Assembly: GCF_051622035.1 (NCBI RefSeq) | Contig: NC_135360.1 | Span: 2,042,001-2,106,000 of the forward strand | Origin: Arctopsyche grandis | Taxonomy: Eukaryota; Arthropoda; Insecta; Trichoptera; Hydropsychidae | Length of the DNA stretch: 64,000 nucleotides | Direction: 5' to 3' | In this document: piece after piece, positions 24,102 to 35,523 of the stretch | Layout: the number at the start of each line of letters is the position of its first letter | How positions within the stretch are numbered: position 1 is the first letter of the stretch | The notes under the pieces: generated by a model | Told to the model about the DNA's origin: nothing | The model's input: only the letters and a program-made list of their open reading frames with translations | Database searches by the model: none | Position numbers and translations under genes: made by a program

Positions 24102-24590
24102 ACTTTTTGGGTTCTGACGTCTTTTCTGTTGAAAGCCCGCCACGCTGAAAATTTCGCCAACATTTCCAACTAGAATTATTTAGAAATACAATAGAGAGCA
24201 GATATAAAAATTGTACATAATTCAAACAAACCCTAGATAACTACTGCCGAGGATTTCGAGTTTTGTAAAGGTGTGTTTAGACTCTCTAATATATCTTGCA
24301 ACAATATAAAACAAACAAAAGAAGTCTATTAATTAGTGTATTTTTCCAAAACTAGTTCCATCTTCTTCAACGTAGTTAAAATGTAATGCTCACAATCTAA
24401 ATGCCAAGCTACAATCTAAAATACTCAGCAGTTAGGAATTTCCACTGGGAAATTCTGCTATGGTTATAAATTCAGAAATTCCGGTTTTAACCAGTATTAA
24501 CAAACGTTGGCAAATGAATGACTAGTATTCTTGTTTACTTTTTACATGCTCAAAATACAACGCCTATAGGCTTTTTTCAGGCCCATGGAC
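24102..24590 (+). mobile_element. TTAA MITE family P1, copy C (right end lost)
   Basis: Preceded by TTAA (24098-24101) and a decayed left end (TTTTTGGGTTCTGACG). The body matches copies at 34133 and 49148 (TTTTCTGTTGAAAGCCC, AACTAGAATTATTTAGAAA, ACGCCTATAGGC). The right terminal repeat is missing after CAGGCCCATGGACA. Confidence 0.75.
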
Positions 24591-24769
24591 ATGAATTTAA
24601 TAAAAACTTCGATAATTTAAACATTTGTAGACAAGTTAGTGTATATGTTACAGTAAAACATATGGAGTTTTCGAATTTCGCTGAATTGTATAAAATTCTG
24701 GAAATTTACAAATTTGACCATAGATGTCTCTGTGGTTTTTAATTTATTTGTATTTACTTTGTATAATAC

Positions 24770-25172
24770 TGTTGCGTACGGGTGGGTGGAGGATCCATAT
24801 AAAAGGCCAAAGTCGCTTCACAGCATTTATTGGGTGATTAAGGAGATCCACGCACTGCCAGTGCTCCGTCCAGAATGCCTTCATATGGCCTAAGTACCTG
24901 CTTATAAACAGCAGGTCGCTCACTGCATCTTCCTCGACGCGTTTTTTTACCTATTGTTATAGTCACGTACCAGATACGCAGTCCCACGGTCTCTTCATGC
25001 AGTCCCACGCTTTTGCGCTGTCAGTTCTGAGAACTCTAGCGGGAAGTGACCAAATGCCGTTACCGACCACTAAGTCAATTCGGGAGTCTCCATTGTTAGC
25101 TGAGTGCACTTAATCCTGGAGATAATCCCGGAAAACTAATTAAAACGACGGCTTCTTTTAGTATATGCTACA
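24770..25172 (-). mobile_element. Solo LTR of the TGTTGC family
   Basis: 403 bp, from TGTTGCGTACGGG to TATGCTACA, flanked by ATAC on both sides (24766-24769 and 25173-25176). Read on the minus strand, a TTTATAAG TATA-like box (near 24905) precedes an AATAAATGC signal (near 24830), so the LTR probably faces minus. It is the best-preserved of three copies in the window. Confidence 0.85.
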
Positions 25173-25199
25173 ATACTAATAGTACTTGTATCAAATGTG

Positions 25200-25260
25200 C
25201 AATTTTTCTGGCCAAGAAGGCGCATTGGGGTTACCTGTTGGGCTTTCCTGGTATAAATTT
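25200..25260 (+). mobile_element. SINE 3' fragment
   Basis: Contains GGCCAAGAAGGCGCATTGGG and a GGCTTTCCTGGTA end, the conserved block of the SINE at 17190-17608. The tRNA head is absent. Confidence 0.55.
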
Positions 25261-25909
25261 AAAAAATATATTTTTGTTTTTTTTCGCAAATGAACGACCT
25301 TGTACGGGTAAAATCCGCTAAATAAATCATAGCGTCCATTAGTCGTACGTACTCGTATCTCAATAGCCAAGTTTTTGGAATACCACGCAAACGGGGAAAA
25401 AAAGTGAGTTGTTATAAAGCACAGGGTAAAACAAAGAAAATGAAATATATGTATATTTAATATAATATAAAAGAAAAAAGGTAAAAAGCGAATTGTAATA
25501 CATTAGTGTTGGCGCTTTTGATCGTGTGTACGCTGAGGAATTTTTATAACACATAGTATAAAGATTGCAGATTTCGTGACTTCTTGCATGCGTGCCGAGG
25601 TAAGGTCGCCTTTTGACCGGCCATTCCTCACACCCATTCCTTACAACCCCGTGGAAACCCCATACCTACCCCTCTCCTATTCTCCTTCTCGACACCCCTT
25701 TTATATGGGAAGCGAGAACGAGAACGAGAACAAGAACGAGAAGGGTCATTGTTGCCACACGACGGTCAGTCGGAATTTGACTACGCGAACGGTTGGTTTT
25801 GCAGTTGACGTCTTTTTTTGAACTTTGAACACTCGAATGATTCTCGGTAATTCTGAGATCTGTCTCGTCTGTCTATCTATCTCGTCGCACCGTTGATAGA
25901 CTTTTTTAA
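25261..25909 (+). promoter_or_regulatory. Probable promoter and 5' UTR of the lipidated repeat protein gene
   Basis: From about 25560 the composition changes from AT-rich to GC-richer DNA, ending at the ATG at 25910. A GAGAACGAGAACGAG hexamer run lies at 25709-25742 and a CTTTTATATGGG box at 25698. No transcription start can be proved from sequence. Confidence 0.4.
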
Positions 25910-26015
25910 ATGGGGTGTGCCAGCAGTGCCCCTTTCATGGGGGAGGGAGGAGCTTTAGGGGAAATCAAAGAAGTGGCCAACGATTTAGTGGAAAGTGGTG
26001 AAAATGCCCTTCACG
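25910..26015 (+). CDS. Exon 1 of the lipid-anchored repeat protein
   Basis: Encodes residues 1-35, starting MGCASSAPFMGEGG. The donor reads CACG|GTGAG, splitting codon 36 after its first base. The MGC start is what identifies the lipidation signal. Confidence 0.78.
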
Positions 26016-29000
26016 GTGAGATTTCATTTTCTTCCTTTTTTCGAATAATTTTTTCCATGTTCATTTTAATTAATTTTTAGTGACTTTTCATTTTTATGCA
26101 GATTTATCGCCTTCAAATCAATTAATAACATTTCAAATTTACGTCATAAAATTCCAAACAATATTTATTTGAAAATTCCTTCCAAAAAAAATTGAAAAGC
26201 CTACATATTTAAATGAAATGTGTGGTAGACCACATATGTAAATTAAGCAAAGGAACAAAAGATTTCAAATATTTTACAGATTAATTGACTTAAAAATCAA
26301 TTAATTAAAATTGAAAATTTTGTAATAAATACAACATCTGACAAATTTTGATAAAAAAATCATCATAAATTCTTGAATACAATGTTTGTAAGCGTTTGTT
26401 TCAGCTTATGAACCACTTTGAAGTGAAATTTATTAATAAAATAAAAAAAAAATTTAAGCAATTTCTTACTGAAAACTAAAAAATTATAATTCAAACCATT
26501 TAAATTCGCCACAGAATAAATCAAAAAATAAAATATGTACATAATATTATCATTATACAGAAATTTTTATCTCTTAAGATTTCTAAAGTGTGCGTGGACC
26601 ACAGATTAAAAACCACTGCCATAAATGAGTAGAAACTTGCATTATCTCCTTTAAAATACATCCTTCCTTCAAAGAATCGTTTTTTCAGAATTTTAGACAA
26701 AAATATTTTTTTTTTCAGAATTTTTATCTATCAAAGATACAGCAATAATCTTTTAAAAAGAAAGTGAAAAACAATAATAATTATCCTTCAAATTTTTATA
26801 CGGGAAAATCCAAGTTTTCCACGGCGTTTTCGACTATCAAGCCCTATTGTATTAAATGTAATCATATTTAAATATCCAACAGTACAATGTAATGAACCAA
26901 CCTGCACTCTTACAGGTGTAATGAAATTTATACATATTTGTAGAAGCAAATCGTGCAAGTAATGTGTGTAATTAAATTTACATGTAAATCGAAAGTAAGT
27001 ATTAATTTTAACAATGTACCTACGATTTGGAACCTTCCAACCTTGAGGTCTTCTTTGTTTAAATAAGTTGAAAGAGAGAAAAAGCAATTTTTTCACTTAT
27101 TATGTAAATGCGTTATTAAATTTTCCCCACAGTCACGGTGAAAAACTGCTAATAATAGTCAAGAGCTTTTTTAACGGTCGTAAGGTCGAAATCGATCCAC
27201 AATGCTTAATCCATTATTCATGTAAGTTTGACCGGTGAAATCAAAAGCACGAAGAACCTGTGTTAAACCATTTTCCAAGAAAGCCGCTTCGTTAACCCTC
27301 TAAATACCACGCGAAACCCAAAAATAAATAAAATCTTAGTCATTACTAAATGCCAGCGCAAAAATTCCCATCAGTCAAACTGTTAAAGCAATAATCTACG
27401 CTATCGCAATCTAATCTTAATACTTTAAAGACCATTGCACTCCAACACGATACATTTAACATATTAAATTTTAATTCTTTCACATTTTACAATTTTATAT
27501 TATATTTAGTATCACTAATATTGAATACTAGTTGTATTACCCGGCTTCGCTCGGTATTTGTAATATAAACCGCTTAAAAATGACTAATCTAATAGTAAAC
27601 ATTTTATTAAATTTATTTGAATAGTTTTATTTTATATAAGTTTATTTGAATACTCTTTTGTTTTTTTATTAAATTGACTGTCACGAACAAACAAACATAT
27701 ATACTGTCTCTTTCGAAATTATATGTATACCAGAATCCGGCGCCAGCGCCAACGGGGCCTTCGCCCCCAGAGGCTTCGCCCTCGGTGGCTGCGCCCCCGG
27801 GGACTTCGAATCTTTTGAATCGAAAAAAATCGAATCGGCGCCTATGAATCAAAAAAAAAAGAAATCGAACGTGTCGTCTACGACCCAACGAACGACTTTT
27901 ACATACATACATACAAAGTCTCTTTCCAAATTATACATTAGATTAAAAGATTAATACAGTTGCTTTGAAACTAAAATATTTACTACTTATCAGCATTTCG
28001 AAGGTGAGAAAAATCCTTCAAAAGACTATGACCTCTTTCAAAAAGCTAGGATTCAATTAGATAGTATACCAAATAAACTCTGAAATTGCATGGCAAATAA
28101 ACACATATGCCCGGGCTTTTTTATAGAAGCCCTTCGATCCCGGGCTCCGAGATCTTCCAAAACCCGTTTACAAGTAGAGGTTGCAGTCTTTAGTAACTTT
28201 TACATATAATACTAGTGGTTTTACCCGGCTTCGCTCCATATTTGTAATATAAACCGCTTAAACATGACTAATCCAATAGTAAACATTTTATTAAACTTAT
28301 TTTTGTATAGTTTTATTTTATATAAATTTATTATTTGAATACTCATTTTTTTTATTAAATTGACTGTCGCGAACAAACAAACATATATACTAAGTCTCTT
28401 TCGAAATTATATGTGTACCAGAATCTGGTGGCCCCCCCGGCACCCGAATCATTTGAATCGAAAAAAATCGAATCGGCGCCTATGAATCGAAAAATATATA
28501 AATCGAATGTTTTGTCTACGAACCAACCAACCAAGGTTACATACATATATGCAAAGTCTCTTTCGAAATTATACATACATATATTAGATAGTATCATACT
28601 AATGTAAATATTTCAATTTTAGAAAATTTTTCAAAAGTTTTTTTACTTTCTTTTTTTTAACAAGTTGATACACTTATATACCCACATTTGATGCAATACT
28701 TACATATATACAAACATTAATTTTTTATTTATTATTCATATAAAAAAAAAGTTTGAGAAACTGTTTTAATCCACGTATTGGATAGAGTGCATACTATTTT
28801 CTAATAATAGCCAGTCGCTTTCTAATTTACCATCAATATTCATAAGCAAGGTCGTAAATATTAATTTTTACTGTACAGCAAAACCCTTGCATACGTGCCA
28901 GCAAGCCTCAATAGAATTATCGACTAATGGTCAAGATCAAAATGTTTCATTCAGACCTTCAACGTGCGATCTTAAATTCTTAATATTCATTTAAAAACCA

Positions 29001-32000
29001 CGAATATTTTTATTATTAGAAGAATCGGAGATAACGCTCGCGTGATTCGGTGGTCCTTGAGCGATAGGGATCTAAGCCGTAGCGCAAAAACCCAACACGC
29101 GCATTTCCAAAGACTCACGGCTGGGTGTTTGATGTGTATGTGAGATATCTGGAAGATTCATGGCCAACCTCGAGCCACACGTTCTTGCAAGGCTGTAAGA
29201 AATTTTTCAACACAAGGAATAAGGGAAATAACAAAGCAGTCGTAGCACGTGTGAACAAAGGAAATTCGAACGTGTTACAATTAGTGTGACGTGTTATGGT
29301 AATGAAGTCTCGTATATTTTTTCGGGGCGGTTGACCGCAGAAACAAAGGTCGAATTGGCATGATCGTTAGCTGCCACTTTACATGTATTTGCCCTATATG
29401 GGAATTTTCCGATTGTGGGCCTTCCTGCTTTTAAAGTGCATCGTTATGTTTCTTTTTATATTCTGACCTACGTGCCAACACCGTGTTACATTTATATGTT
29501 AAATATAATCGTACTCATACCAACTCCAACTCCATCACTCAGTTCAGAAAGTGTACATACAGTGCCGGTTTTAGGGGGGGGGCTGGGTCGGGTGGTGGCC
29601 GAGGGCGCCAAATAAGTTAGGGCACTGCTCGATGCGCCAAAAGCGCTTTAAAATTAAAATTAGAGCGCCAAAGGCCCTACATTTGTACTCGTCAAATTAT
29701 ATTCAAACAATCTGCTGGAAAAAGCAAATCTTCAAATTAAGCTCACCGTGAATTCAAAATCTGATATTATTAGCAATGAACTTCATCAATTTAAAAGCCT
29801 TTAAAATCCGCCCCAGCGAAAATCACTCGGCGACAAAACCGCGCGAGAATATATGAAAAAATTTAAATATCAATTTCGACTTGAAATCGATTTCTATTTT
29901 AAATTTATTAAGTTTATATTCTTAAATATTTATATTTATATTCAATAAAATCAATTTTATTTCCTGTAAATAATGTAGATGCAAAAAGATTTTCTAGTAA
30001 ATATAATTTAGCGATAACTGATCATCACAACTTTAAAGAGTCGTCATTATAAACGTTTTCAATGCTTAATTTTAATTTAAAGTCGTATTTAATTTAAAAT
30101 TCGTGTCCCCCCCCCCCCCCAAAATATTAATGATAAACACCAATGGCAAGGTATGATGGTTCAACTGCTAGTCCACTCTCTATTATTATCAATAGCACGT
30201 GTTGACACGTGTTCAATGCATCTGGATGTGGTCTAATATGTACAACAATTATAATGAGAGCAATATCATTATTTTTTGATAAAACAAAACTTCAAGTAGG
30301 TATTTATTTTCGCATGTTGTCAAATATAGTGTGTCATGTTTTGTGCACGTTTACTGTACATATAAAGTCGCGCACAGACGTGTGCGTTCACAATTTTGTG
30401 ACGTTTGTATTGTATATGTAATTAGTTTACACTTGTCTGTTCTCGGCTTGAAAAAACTTTTGGTAAATCTCACGTTTACAACGAGTGTCATTAAATTTTA
30501 TTTTACTGCATATGTTTACTGATATGATCATCATTTCAAATCATCATATGTATTATATAAGTACATATGTACGTATGTGATAACTAATCATTTTTATTTT
30601 GAATGTATCATTCCACTCTTTTCATGGAGCTTTCACATATCATCAAATTGCTTATATATGTTACAGTGAAAGCATATTTCAAGTGAAAATATACTTTCAC
30701 CATTGAAAATATATTTTCACCAATTCGAACAGTTAAAATGTATCAAACAATGAATTTACAACGTTTAACTCTATAAAATTTAACCCTAACAACCCAATCT
30801 TAAATGAATATGGCCAAACCTTACTTAACCTAGCCTATCCTAACCCTTAAATAATACCAACCCTAATCTTAAATGAATAAAACCAACCCTGAAAATGTAA
30901 CTGGTTATGATTTCACTGAAACGTCAGTGAAAATATATTTTCACTTGAAATATAATTTCCCTGTGACACATATACATACATACATAAAAACTCAATTCAA
31001 ACATTTTTATAAAATATTCTATTCAAAATTGACATCTGTTCATTTAGTCAGTACTTAAAAATGTATATATATTAAGTATTTATACAAATTCACATTATTT
31101 ATGTACATAGGATTCAATTCGTGAAGGGACACGTGGTAAAGGCTTGTTAAGCCATGTTTATTACTCGATGCGCTAAAACCGACTATCTTTCGGTCATGGC
31201 GTTACGCAACATACCAACTTAATCATTTATGCATGGACTCCTTACAATATGCCGTAGTACATATATATTATATAATGAATATTCAAATCAGAAAATCTCA
31301 GCAGAATTATAAATGATAAACATAAACTCCAATAAAATTCTGTTAATAAAACTGTGAAAATCTGTCGACAAAATTTTCACAGTCAGGCTTTTAACGATTG
31401 CGTGTCAAACATTGTGTGTCTCAAATTGTATTGCATGCTCACGGATTGAATTGCAACTTGACAGCTTAGTGGTCAATAAGCGTTACAATCAAATGATCTG
31501 TCCTAGGCGTTGCATGCTACGATGCTTGCATGGTGTCGACAAGCGGTTGCATCGTTTATGACCCACGTGCGATTGTTTCAATTAATATATTTATTTGTAC
31601 CTGTAGATGTGGGCGAAATGGCTGGCAAAGCGGTCCACAGTGCGGTGGACCACGTGAAGGAAGCCGTTTCTACAGCCACACATGGAATAAAGGATGCTGT
31701 GGACCACCTAGGTGCAGCCGTGCACGACTCGACGAACGCTGCGGAAGCAGAAGCAGAAGCTGTAGCCAAATCCGTCTCGGAAGCCAAGTTCATCCCCCTC
31801 AAGTCCATGACGGAGGAAGCAGACGAAGACCTGATGAAGACGCCACCTCATTCAGCGTCCTCAGAGATGGCAGTGCCACCTGACGGGCTGTTCAAGCCGA
31901 CCCCAGCTCCGAGCTTCGATAAGCCACCAACACCGTGCGCCACGGTGCTTTCCATGTCAGACATGGTGGACAAGCCCATGGAAAAGATAGACGAAGCCAT

Positions 32001-32673
32001 AGCCAGCGCGACGATCGAGCAACTAGCCAACGACTTGATAAACGAGGCTGCCGAAGAAGCTAAAGAAGAGCGAGACGAATCAGAGTGAGTATGACGTCAC
32101 TCCCGATGAGTTGCATTATATGTAAATACATAAAAAAATAAATATATCGACGTATTCACACACACACACTGTTTAACGTTTCGATGCAGCTGAGACTTCG
32201 ATTTGTAAATAAATGTAAGTTTAAAAATCAAATTTTATCTAATCCAAATCCGCTTTTAGTAGATGTAATTTAGGCCTAGATTGAAGTATCGTACAAAATA
32301 GATTTTGAAACTACTGAAAACGGGAAAGCAGAGAGAGAGCGAGCGAGCGAGCTTTAGCTTGTTGTAAATACGCGTTCATGAAATCACAGCCGCATTTTGT
32401 TGGTAGAGCGAGGTAGAGAGCTAGGCGGCATGGCGGGTGACTGCCAAGTAAATGACCAGGTGAATGTGATTGGTGTGCAGGTGCGACGACGACCTTCCGC
32501 CGACCAAGTGGGAGGCTCTGGCAGACGTCATGGTGGAGCTGCCTCCGAGGATGTCCATCGACTTGGGCACCGGTCAGCTCTACGCCGTCGTGGAAGACGA
32601 CCCGCCCAAGAGTTTCAAGAGCTACGCCAAACCGGCCGTGCTCAAGGGAGCTCTGTCTGCGGAGACCTCGTAA
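25910..32673 (+). CDS. Lipid-anchored protein with 11-residue amphipathic repeats (258 aa, three exons)
   Basis: Exons 25910-26015, 31607-32084 and 32481-32673 join in frame across GT-AG introns (codon splits 1+2 and 2+1) into 258 codons. The protein starts MGCASS: Gly2 is a myristoylation candidate and Cys3 a palmitoylation candidate. Residues 17-82 form six 11-residue units with KEAV/KDAV-like cores at residues 53-56 and 64-67, a register like membrane-binding helices of synucleins or perilipins. Residues 83-190 are Ala/Glu- and Pro-rich and likely disordered. The last exon encodes an acidic, tryptophan-containing tail (LPPTKWEALADVMVELPPR). Exons are much GC-richer than the introns. I do not recognise the family; a membrane-associated adaptor is an inference. 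Intron 1 (5.6 kb) carries Helitrons and other repeats. Confidence 0.8.
27528..27942 (-). mobile_element. Non-autonomous Helitron
   Basis: On the minus strand it runs from TCTAATGTATAATTTGG to CCGAGCGAAGCCGGG...CTAG, preceded by A and followed by T at the host junctions. It shares body and 3' hairpin with 13489-13995 and 28212-28588. A GC-rich cassette (27738-27805) of GGGGGCGAAGCC-like units lies inside it. Confidence 0.78.
28212..28588 (-). mobile_element. Non-autonomous Helitron, GC cassette largely lost
   Basis: Minus-strand ends TCTAATATATGTATG and GCGAAGCCGGG...CTAG with A and T at the junctions. Closely related to 27528-27942, but the GC-rich cassette is reduced to a short CCCCCCCGGCACCCG remnant at about 28430. 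Confidence 0.75.
29560..29700 (+). mobile_element. hAT-like terminal fragment
   Basis: CAGTGCCGGTTTTAGGG is a hAT-style terminal sequence. It leads into a G-run and repeated GCGCCAAA motifs. No matching right end is seen, so this is a fragment or a diverged copy. Confidence 0.4.
30652..30977. mobile_element. TTAGG-bearing TIR element, best-bounded copy
   Basis: The left end (TATATGTTACAGTGAAAGC, then ATTTCAAGTGAAAATATA) is mirrored at the right (TATATTTTCACTTGAAAT, then TTTCCCTGTGACA). The interior has TAACCCTAA / CTTAAATGAATA blocks as at 2040 and 3180. It provides the uninterrupted version of the site occupied at 3605-3917. Confidence 0.6.
31607..32084 (+). CDS. Exon 2 of the lipid-anchored repeat protein
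   Basis: Encodes residues 36-195, including most 11-residue units and the Pro-rich region. The acceptor is CTGTAG|ATG, and the donor is GAATCAGA|GTGAGT. Reading through the donor would stop at once (GAG TGA), so retention of intron 2 would make a shorter protein ending DESE. Confidence 0.78.
32481..32673 (+). CDS. Exon 3 of the lipid-anchored repeat protein
   Basis: Encodes the final 63 residues, ending SAETS-stop (TAA 32671-32673). The acceptor is GTGTGCAG|GTG. The segment is acidic at its start (ECDDDLPPTKW), and its composition is clearly coding relative to the flanks. Confidence 0.75.
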
Positions 32674-33734
32674 TCTCGTGTGTGTGTGTCCCCTCACCAC
32701 TTGGACTTGCCGCGCACGCTCAGCCATGGACATGGCCATACACTCGACTCTACTCTTAAACCACAACCACCACCACTGACTGCTTGACAATGAACATTAG
32801 TCGAAGGCCCACCCCCACTCTGCGGAAAAGATGCGCACGCCTGGCTCGTGTACTGACCTTTGCTTTCGCGCACCTTCTCCGCGGAGGGGGGGTGGCTACT
32901 CTCGAAACGGTAAATTAATCCAAATCCCTATACTCATCTCTTCTGTCAACTAAAGAGTGTGGTTATCAGTGAGAACAATAGATTAAGAACGACTTTATTT
33001 AATGAAGGACCAGACGTGAGTTTGGCGGACGTAGCCAACAAGTATGAATGTTGTCAGTATCAACCTTATATAAGCTATGTATGTACATATACTCCATTAA
33101 TGGAATGAAAAGACAACATTTAGGGCGAAATCACGCAGGAAGGAACGCGGCACATGGTTTTTTTTTTTTAGATACTTTTAAACAATGTGGCCTTGCACAT
33201 AGTTTTCGCTAAAAGTTTATCCTTGATTGACAGTGATCGATAACGGTCCTATATTTGAAGAAATGTAGGAGAACCCCACAGCGGGGAGCCAAGCACACGA
33301 CGTTCCGTTCTTCCCTGTGTGATTTCGCCGCTAGGCATTGCATCGCACGCTGCGTCATATTGTGTCGTACCACTGTGCACGCTGCCTTAGACTCGGATTC
33401 GCTCTCAAATTATGTTATGTTCTAGATTTTTGCCACAAATTTTGTACCAAAACATCCATCGTGTAAAGAACGAGTCCGAGTCTTTACATATTTAATAATC
33501 GAATTTTGTTTTTTCTTTGCTTCATAGCAGTTTTAACTTTGTTTAGAAATGTTGCTCGGTATAAGTAATCGAGTGTGAGCGAGCCTTGATGTTTGACTAA
33601 TTGTCGTTATGAACCATTGTGCGGTATGACGCACGGTAGTACACATACAATGTATAAATCTGCTTTTATTAGCAGGTGTACGTTATTAATTTGTCGCCTA
33701 TTTCAGCGCTTGCATATTGCACGCAAACAATAAA
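32674..33734 (+). other. 3' UTR and flank of the lipid-anchored protein gene
   Basis: GC-rich sequence continues to about 33400. The first clear AATAAA on the plus strand after the stop that I noticed is at 33729-33734, giving a possible UTR of about 1 kb; an earlier variant signal cannot be excluded. Confidence 0.4.
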
Positions 33735-34128
33735 TTACAATGCTGTACATATTATGGAATTTGTATATCTTAAAAAGAAACAAAGTTGCAAAAAGAAATC
33801 TGAAGTAATTAAAAACATTTGTCGACTGTTTTACGAATATATTTGCATAACATATACCAATTTAAATAAAAATAATCACACGTACATTTTATGGATTAAA
33901 TATTGATCAGAATATTCATTTTGGCAATAGAATTTGAATTCATTCGGCATTGAATAGTCAGAAAAATAAGCAATTGTTATTAATCTGAGATATGTTTACT
34001 CATGATATAACTTTCAACAACTCAAAGAGTATAAACCTAGATAAAAAAAGCTGTGTAATATGTTTATTCTTTTTGCGCAAGCACTTTTGATCCATGGGGT
34101 AGGCGCTCCCACAGTATGCACATCATCA
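33735..34128. other. Non-coding DNA
   Basis: Nothing recognised. Confidence 0.4.
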
Positions 34129-34132
34129 TTAA

Positions 34133-34708
34133 CCCTTTGAGTGCTGACGTCTTTTCTGTTGAAAGTCCGACACGCTGAAAATGTCGCCAACATTTCCAAC
34201 TAGAATTATTTAGAAATCCAATAGAAAGCAGGTATAAAAATTGAAGCTAATCCAAACAAACTACCGCCGAGGATTTTGAGTTTTGTAAAGGTGTGTTTAG
34301 ACTCTAATATATCTTGCAACAATATAAAATAAACAAAAGAAGTCAATTATAATGAATATATTTTTCCAAAACGAGTTCCATCTTCTGCATTGTTATTAAA
34401 ATAAAGCTCACATTCTAAATGCCAAGCCACAATCTAAAATACAGTTAGGGATTTCCATCGTGAAATTCTGCTATGGTTATAAATTCAGAAATTCCGGTGT
34501 AAACCAGTCTTTATAAACGTTGACAAATGAATGACATGGATTACACAATCCATGTTCAATGCAGTTTTTTAATGTTACCTGGAAAGGCTTAGCGGGTAGT
34601 ACTCTTGTTTACTTTGTACATGCTCAAAATACAACACCTATCGACGTTTTTTCAGGCCCGTGGACTTGTTGGCAAAACGCCGATCGGCGTTGGTCAGCAT
34701 TCAAAGGG
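34133..34708 (+). mobile_element. TTAA MITE family P1, copy B
   Basis: 576 bp with ends CCCTTTGAGTGCTGACG and GGTCAGCATTCAAAGGG, preceded by TTAA (34129-34132) and followed by TCAA, a one-base decay of TTAA. The subterminal ACGCCGATCGGCGT palindrome lies next to the right end. TTAA with CCC ends indicates piggyBac-type mobilisation. No transposase. Confidence 0.82.
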
Positions 34709-35518
34709 TCAACTTCGATATTTATTTACAATTTATTTTCTCGCAATAATAATTCGAATACGTGTACCATTTAAAAATTTACATGTTATATGAATACTTT
34801 TCTTTTTTTTACAGTCGATTTAAATCCTTTGAATGTACAAAATTGTAATTTGCCATTTACATGCAATATCGTGAGCTACGACAAAATCGATTCACTTATT
34901 GAGTTACATTCTTTGTTTATTTTAAATCAACATATTTACGATGCAATATCAATCACTGTACGTAAGAATGAAATCGAATAATTCCAACTTGTATTAAACA
35001 TTACAGTATACAATACATTACATTACACTGTGTAACTGTGGCTGTGCGTGCGTTCGCTCCTAACTACATATGTATTTGAAACATTATGGTTTATTTTTGT
35101 CGTTAAGTTTGTGAATGTTTTTTGTATATTTTTGTAATGTGAAAAAAATATATTGCGGCCAACGTGTGTGTATATGGGTCGTTTATAATAATTTGGAAAT
35201 ACACCAATAATGGCAAATTTACATCGGCGACCATTGTGCCATTTATATCTGACACAATCATAATGATGTAAAATATGTACGTATACAATGTACATATGTA
35301 CATTTTTACATTTTTTTTTCTCTTTGTAATGCTAGTGTCTGACGTTCGCCGGTGTAAACGGGTCTTGATATCCCGCCTTTTTTGCGATTGCAGTGGCCCC
35401 TACAGATGTCTTCCAGGGATACTAAATAATAATTTGCAATATTGTGCAGTCTGATAGGGCACTTGATAGGATTGTTTCAATGGGCTGATTGTTAGAAATA
35501 AATAAAAAATGACGATTG
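34709..35518. other. Non-coding DNA
   Basis: No gene or repeat recognised. The small open frames are AT-driven. Confidence 0.4.
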
Positions 35519-35523
35519 GTACA

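Larger units (their letters stand above)
26016..31606 (+). other. Intron 1 of the lipid-anchored protein gene
   Basis: AT-rich. Recognised contents: Helitrons (27528-27942 and 28212-28588), a hAT-like end (29560), a 14-base C run (30107-30120) and the TTAGG-bearing TIR element (30652-30977). Nothing is recognised in 26016-27527, 28589-29559 and 30978-31600. The acceptor is CTGTAG at 31601-31606. Confidence 0.6.

Noticed and set aside
31530-31883. Alternative frame overlapping exon 2 of the lipid-anchored protein gene
   Set aside because: It is a GC-rich shadow; the chosen frame is the one joined in phase by both splice sites.
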